Source of the DNA: an uncultured Collinsella sp.
GTDB taxonomy: Bacteria > Actinomycetota > Coriobacteriia > Coriobacteriales > Coriobacteriaceae
Reading direction: 5' to 3'
NCBI GenBank assembly: GCA_900544465.1
Contig: UQVT01000091.1
Span: 1-7,634 of the forward strand
DNA: 7,634 nt
Shown here: positions 5,438-7,634 of the stretch, in pieces
Layout of the letters: each line of letters opens with the position of its first letter
How positions within the stretch are numbered: the first letter of the stretch is position 1
The notes under the pieces: model-generated
Seen by the model: only the letters and a program-made list of their open reading frames with translations
The model's database searches: none
What the model was told of the DNA's origin: nothing
Position numbers and translations under genes: made by a program

Positions 5438-6135
5438 ATGCCACCCCGGTTTATATGCGCATTCGACGCTGCATCGAGGAACGTATCGAGCGCGGTGCAT
5501 ATCCCACGGGTTCCATGATTCCGTCCGAAAAAGACCTCGCCGAGGAATTTGGTACGACACGCTTGACCATCCGAAGCGCTGTCGATGAGCTGGTTCGGCG
5601 CGGGCAGATTCGCCGTGTTCGGGGAAAAGGTGCCTTTGTGGCGCAGAAAGTACCTGCTTTTTTTGAACGCACGGTCGGTTTCCGTGAATCGGTCCGTGCT
5701 TCGGGCGGCGAGCCGTCCGTCCGTATTCTCGCGCGTTCCAAGCGTTATGCGGGGCCATATTACGCCGACCTGTTTGGCATCGCCGAGGACGACCTGCTCT
5801 ATTCCGTTCGACGCCTGAACTGCATAAACGGTAGCCCCGTATCGATTGAGACGGCGCTGATTCCCTGCCTGCTGTTCCCAACCATCGAAGATATTGACGT
5901 GTCGGTCTTCAGTTTGTACGAGACCTATGAGATGCTGGGCCGAAAGCCAGTCATGGCACAGGAAAAGCTCGATATCGAGGCACTGGGCGCACGAGATGCC
6001 GGCCTCCTTGGACTGGAACAGGGCGATCTTGTTTTGCTTTTGGAATGCGTGAGCTATGACGCGAGCGGTCAGGCTATCGAGTATGTAAAGTCCTTCAATC
6101 GTGGCGATACGGGCGGCTACACCTATACGTACTAG
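5422..6135 (+). CDS. GntR-family transcriptional regulator, HutC type (UTRA domain), second of a tandem pair
   Basis: The 237-aa product has a winged helix-turn-helix at about 8-74, with the signature GSMIPSEKDLAEEFGTTRLT (30-49), the recognition helix TIRSAVDELVRRG and the wing RRVRGKGAFV. The UTRA domain (about 80-230) shows YSVRRLNCINGSPVSIETAL (127-146), SLYETYEMLG (164-173), LEQGDLVLLLECVSYD (198-213) and IEYVKSFNRGD (219-229). The ATG at 5422 follows AGGTGA (5413-5418) with a short three-base spacer and lies inside the end of the preceding gene in another frame. This fits translational coupling. It differs clearly from its neighbour in both the recognition helix and the effector domain, so it is not a recent duplicate and may read a different operator or ligand. 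The SIS-domain gene follows after 193 bases. Confidence 0.94.
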   Translation: MAETVDATPVYMRIRRCIEERIERGAYPTGSMIPSEKDLAEEFGTTRLTIRSAVDELVRRGQIRRVRGKGAFVAQKVPAFFERTVGFRESVRASGGEPSVRILARSKRYAGPYYADLFGIAEDDLLYSVRRLNCINGSPVSIETALIPCLLFPTIEDIDVSVFSLYETYEMLGRKPVMAQEKLDIEALGARDAGLLGLEQGDLVLLLECVSYDASGQAIEYVKSFNRGDTGGYTYTY

Positions 6136-6191
6136 CTGGTATTTTGTGAATAACGGCTGGGAAACTAACCAGTTTTGATCGTTGGGTCAGC

Positions 6192-6201
6192 TGTATATAC
6201 A
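6192..6201. promoter_or_regulatory. candidate HutC-type GntR operator (TGTATATACA)
   Basis: This perfect 10-bp palindrome contains GTATATAC, an exact fit to the GT-N-TA-N-AC operator core described for HutC-subfamily GntR regulators. It lies between the second gntR and the SIS gene. It overlaps a poor promoter candidate: TTGATC (6175-6180) with TACAAC (6198-6203). Another possible -10 is CATAAT (6215-6220). Which GntR protein binds is not known. Confidence 0.45.
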
Positions 6202-6258
6202 ACCTTACATGGCTCATAATCGACCGTTCGCCGAAGGGGATAAACTAATCGACAAAGA

Positions 6259-6267
6259 GGTATCAAA
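6259..6267 (+). repeat. GGTATCAAA direct repeat, upstream copy
   Basis: This nine-base sequence recurs at 6292-6300 within the candidate operator, 33 bases away on the same strand. It may be a half-site for the same regulator. A chance nine-base repeat in an AT-rich control region cannot be excluded. Confidence 0.3.
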
Positions 6268-6289
6268 AAGCCGTAACCTGTAACTGTGA

Positions 6290-6306
6290 TTGGTATCAAA
6301 TACTAA
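6290..6306. promoter_or_regulatory. candidate operator, imperfect palindrome TTGGTATCAAATACTAA
   Basis: The half-sites TTGGTAT and ATACTAA match at six of seven positions around CAA and give a GTAT-CAA-ATAC core. GGTATCAAA inside it (6292-6300) is an exact direct repeat of 6259-6267, which lies 33 bases (about three helical turns) upstream. The site lies 22 bases before the SIS start codon and just ahead of its ribosome binding site, where a repressor would block transcript elongation or initiation. It does not fit the eight-base HutC core as closely as the 6192 site. Confidence 0.35.
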
Positions 6307-6328
6307 TGATCTGTTACGAGGTGAGACG

Positions 6329-7444
6329 ATGAAGATGCTCGATTACGTTCAGCTTGCCCATGTGCGTATGGGAGAGAACCTCGAGCGTTCGTCTGAGCTG
6401 GTAGCGCAGCTCGTTGATATTTTCCAGTCCGGTTCTTTTGACGCGCTGCGCATCGTTGCTTCGGGTTCGTCGCGCCATGCTGCGGATTGCGCCCGCGATT
6501 ACCTGCAAGATGCGCTGCAGATGCAGGTGTCCGTTGTGACGCCCGAGGCCTTCGTCGATTTTGAACACACCTATCCACAGCATGCGCTTAACATTGCCGT
6601 CTCGCAGAGCGGCTATTCAACCAATACGATTGCGGCGCTCGATTACATGCGCGCACACGATATGGCTGCAGTTGCGCTCACGGCAAACGTCGAGGCACCC
6701 ATCAAGGAACACGCTGACATCGTTCTTGACTACGGTGTGGGCGTCGAGTCGGTGGACTTTGTGACTCTGGGCGTCGAGGTTCTCGTTGAGTACCTGGTGC
6801 TCTTTGGTATTTACGGCGGTCAGGCGCGCGGAACGATTGACGCCAAGGGCGTTGCTCAGCGTCTTGATGACCTGCGCGAGGCTATCCAGGCTAATGCCGT
6901 GATGTGCAAGACCGCCGAGGCATATGTCCAAGATCACATGCTCGAGCTTTCTGAGCACATGCCCGCCATGGTCGTCGGCAACGGCCCCAACTATGGTGTT
7001 GCCGAGGAGGCAGCGCTCAAGCTGAGCGAGACCATCAAGATTCCTGCCATGCATCACGAAGGCGAGGAGTTCGTCCACGGTCCCGAAATGCAGATCGTTC
7101 CGGGCTATCTGGTGTTTATCGTCGACGATCCGCAGGGGTCGGAGCGTCTTGCGAATATCGCCGATGCGCTATCGAACGTTACGGCAAAAACGGTGCTGCT
7201 CACGGCCCATCCCAAGGGTAGGGCTCACGAGGTTGCGGTGCCTCAGGTGGCTCCGCTGCTCAGCGCAATTCCCAATCTTGTGTTCTTCCAGACGATTGCG
7301 GCCATGATCGCCGAGCGTCTGAAGTCATGGAACGTGCACCCGTATCTCGATGCCGTCTCCAAGCAAATGGAGGTCAAGGCAGAGGGCTACGAAGAGTCAG
7401 TCAATGCGCTTAAGGCCAAAGCGGCTGAGTGTTACGGAATGTAA
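6329..7444 (+). CDS. double SIS-domain sugar-phosphate protein (GlmS isomerase-like, putative isomerase/deaminase or deglycase)
   Basis: The 371-aa product has two SIS (sugar isomerase) domains and no N-terminal glutamine amidotransferase domain. It therefore corresponds to the isomerase half of GlmS and to AgaS, FrlB and GfrF-type enzymes. The first SIS domain (about 35-160) has VASGSSRHAA (43-52) and the phosphate-binding loop VSQSGYSTNT (91-100). The second (about 205-335) has VVGNGPNYGVAEEAALKLSE (215-234) and HHEGEEFVHGPE (242-253), the E-E-F-x-H-G-P motif holding catalytic Glu/His residues. The tail includes DAVSKQMEVK (341-350), in the region where GlmS has its C-terminal catalytic Lys. 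The likely substrate is a phosphorylated amino sugar or sugar-amine adduct. GAGGTGA (6318-6324) precedes the ATG by four bases; an in-frame TTG at 6290 lacks a site and overlaps the candidate operator. A second gene follows after 60 bases, so this is probably an operon. Confidence 0.85.
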   Translation: MKMLDYVQLAHVRMGENLERSSELVAQLVDIFQSGSFDALRIVASGSSRHAADCARDYLQDALQMQVSVVTPEAFVDFEHTYPQHALNIAVSQSGYSTNTIAALDYMRAHDMAAVALTANVEAPIKEHADIVLDYGVGVESVDFVTLGVEVLVEYLVLFGIYGGQARGTIDAKGVAQRLDDLREAIQANAVMCKTAEAYVQDHMLELSEHMPAMVVGNGPNYGVAEEAALKLSETIKIPAMHHEGEEFVHGPEMQIVPGYLVFIVDDPQGSERLANIADALSNVTAKTVLLTAHPKGRAHEVAVPQVAPLLSAIPNLVFFQTIAAMIAERLKSWNVHPYLDAVSKQMEVKAEGYEESVNALKAKAAECYGM

Positions 7445-7454
7445 GCGGGTTTTG

Positions 7455-7490
7455 ATGCCCGTTGGCATGGGGGATGTGGAAACAACCCCA
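7455..7490 (+). other. two intercistronic stem-loops between the SIS gene and the next gene
   Basis: ATGCC (7455-7459) pairs with GGCAT (7464-7468) around CGTT. TGGGG (7468-7472) pairs with CCCCA (7486-7490), with an inner TGT/ACA helix closed by GGAA. The second stem ends two bases before AAAGGAG (7492-7498). There is no T-run, so these are more likely mRNA processing or stability elements than a terminator. The stems share base 7468, so they may be alternatives or stacked. Confidence 0.4.
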
Positions 7491-7504
7491 GAAAGGAGAG
7501 ACAA

Positions 7505-7634
7505 ATGAAGGAAACCGAGAAGATCGAGATCATGCATTTCGACCAGGAGGGCTATCTCGAGGACGGCAAGGCGCTCTACGAGACCGGCAAGAAGATGACC
7601 GCGCTCGCCGACAAGGTCGCCGACGAGGGCTACG
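7505..7634 (+). CDS. N-terminal fragment, possibly a second SIS-domain sugar-phosphate protein (partial)
   Basis: The first 43 residues run from MKETEKIEIMHFDQEGYLED through an amphipathic Lys/Glu-rich helix to VADEGY, where the window ends. AAAGGAG (7492-7498) with a six-base spacer fixes the start. The pattern of a helix, then ADKVADEGY, then presumably a beta-strand is what precedes the first SIS strand in sugar-phosphate deglycase-like proteins. The position just after another SIS gene fits, but no catalytic motif is inside the window, so the family is a guess. Forty of 43 codons end in C or G (mostly GAG, AAG, GAC, CTC, GGC), a stronger bias than in the preceding gene and typical of high expression. 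Confidence 0.6.
   Translation, partial: MKETEKIEIMHFDQEGYLEDGKALYETGKKMTALADKVADEGY

Noticed and set aside
6136..6176. A terminator after the second GntR gene (CTGG-GAAACTAA-CCAG followed by TTTTG).
   Set aside because: Only four Watson-Crick pairs plus possible G-U pairs, with an eight-base loop. This is too weak to call, so read-through into the SIS gene remains possible.

Overview
The window looks like chromosome of a high-GC Gram-positive gut bacterium. The best guess is a coriobacterium close to Collinsella. This is inferred from GC- and C-ending codon preference, clear AGGAG-type ribosome binding sites, a PcsB-like coiled-coil wall hydrolase of the kind common in Coriobacteriia, and HutC-type GntR regulators placed in front of SIS-domain sugar-phosphate genes. 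No 16S or other phylogenetic marker is present, so the assignment is tentative.

Region 1 (1-2865) concerns the cell envelope. The first 24 bases are the start of a leftward gene that runs off the left edge. A secreted peptidoglycan hydrolase (293-1498, +) converges on murB (1720-2682, -), the UDP-N-acetylenolpyruvoylglucosamine reductase of peptidoglycan precursor synthesis. The convergent gap holds a 136-bp element bounded by a perfect 33-bp inverted repeat with a terminator-like hairpin inside it, followed by a second, stronger hairpin terminator that both genes may share. murB is divergent from a LacI-family regulator. The 183-bp gap between them has a -10 box for each gene and a CAATCGATTG palindrome of LacI-operator type near the likely murB transcription start.

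Region 2 (2866-4142) is the LacI-family regulator (2866-3894, +) followed by a non-coding stretch with a second, unrelated perfect palindrome: 31-bp arms and an 11-base loop.

Region 3 (4143-7634, all +) is a regulatory and catabolic block. It contains a 162-aa protein I cannot name, two different HutC-type GntR regulators overlapping by 16 bases, a 193-bp control region with GntR-type operator candidates, a double-SIS protein resembling the isomerase half of GlmS or sugar-amine deglycases, and the first 43 codons of another gene, perhaps a second SIS protein, with very strong C/G-ending codon bias. The simplest reading is that the GntR pair senses a phosphorylated amino sugar or sugar-amine conjugate and controls the SIS genes and whatever transporter lies to the right. 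Use of a fructoselysine/glucoselysine-like substrate is a hypothesis only.

No tRNA, rRNA, CRISPR array, transposase or phage gene was seen. The unexplained structures are the two long perfect palindromes and the operator-like sites. No stretch longer than about 300 bases lacks a gene.
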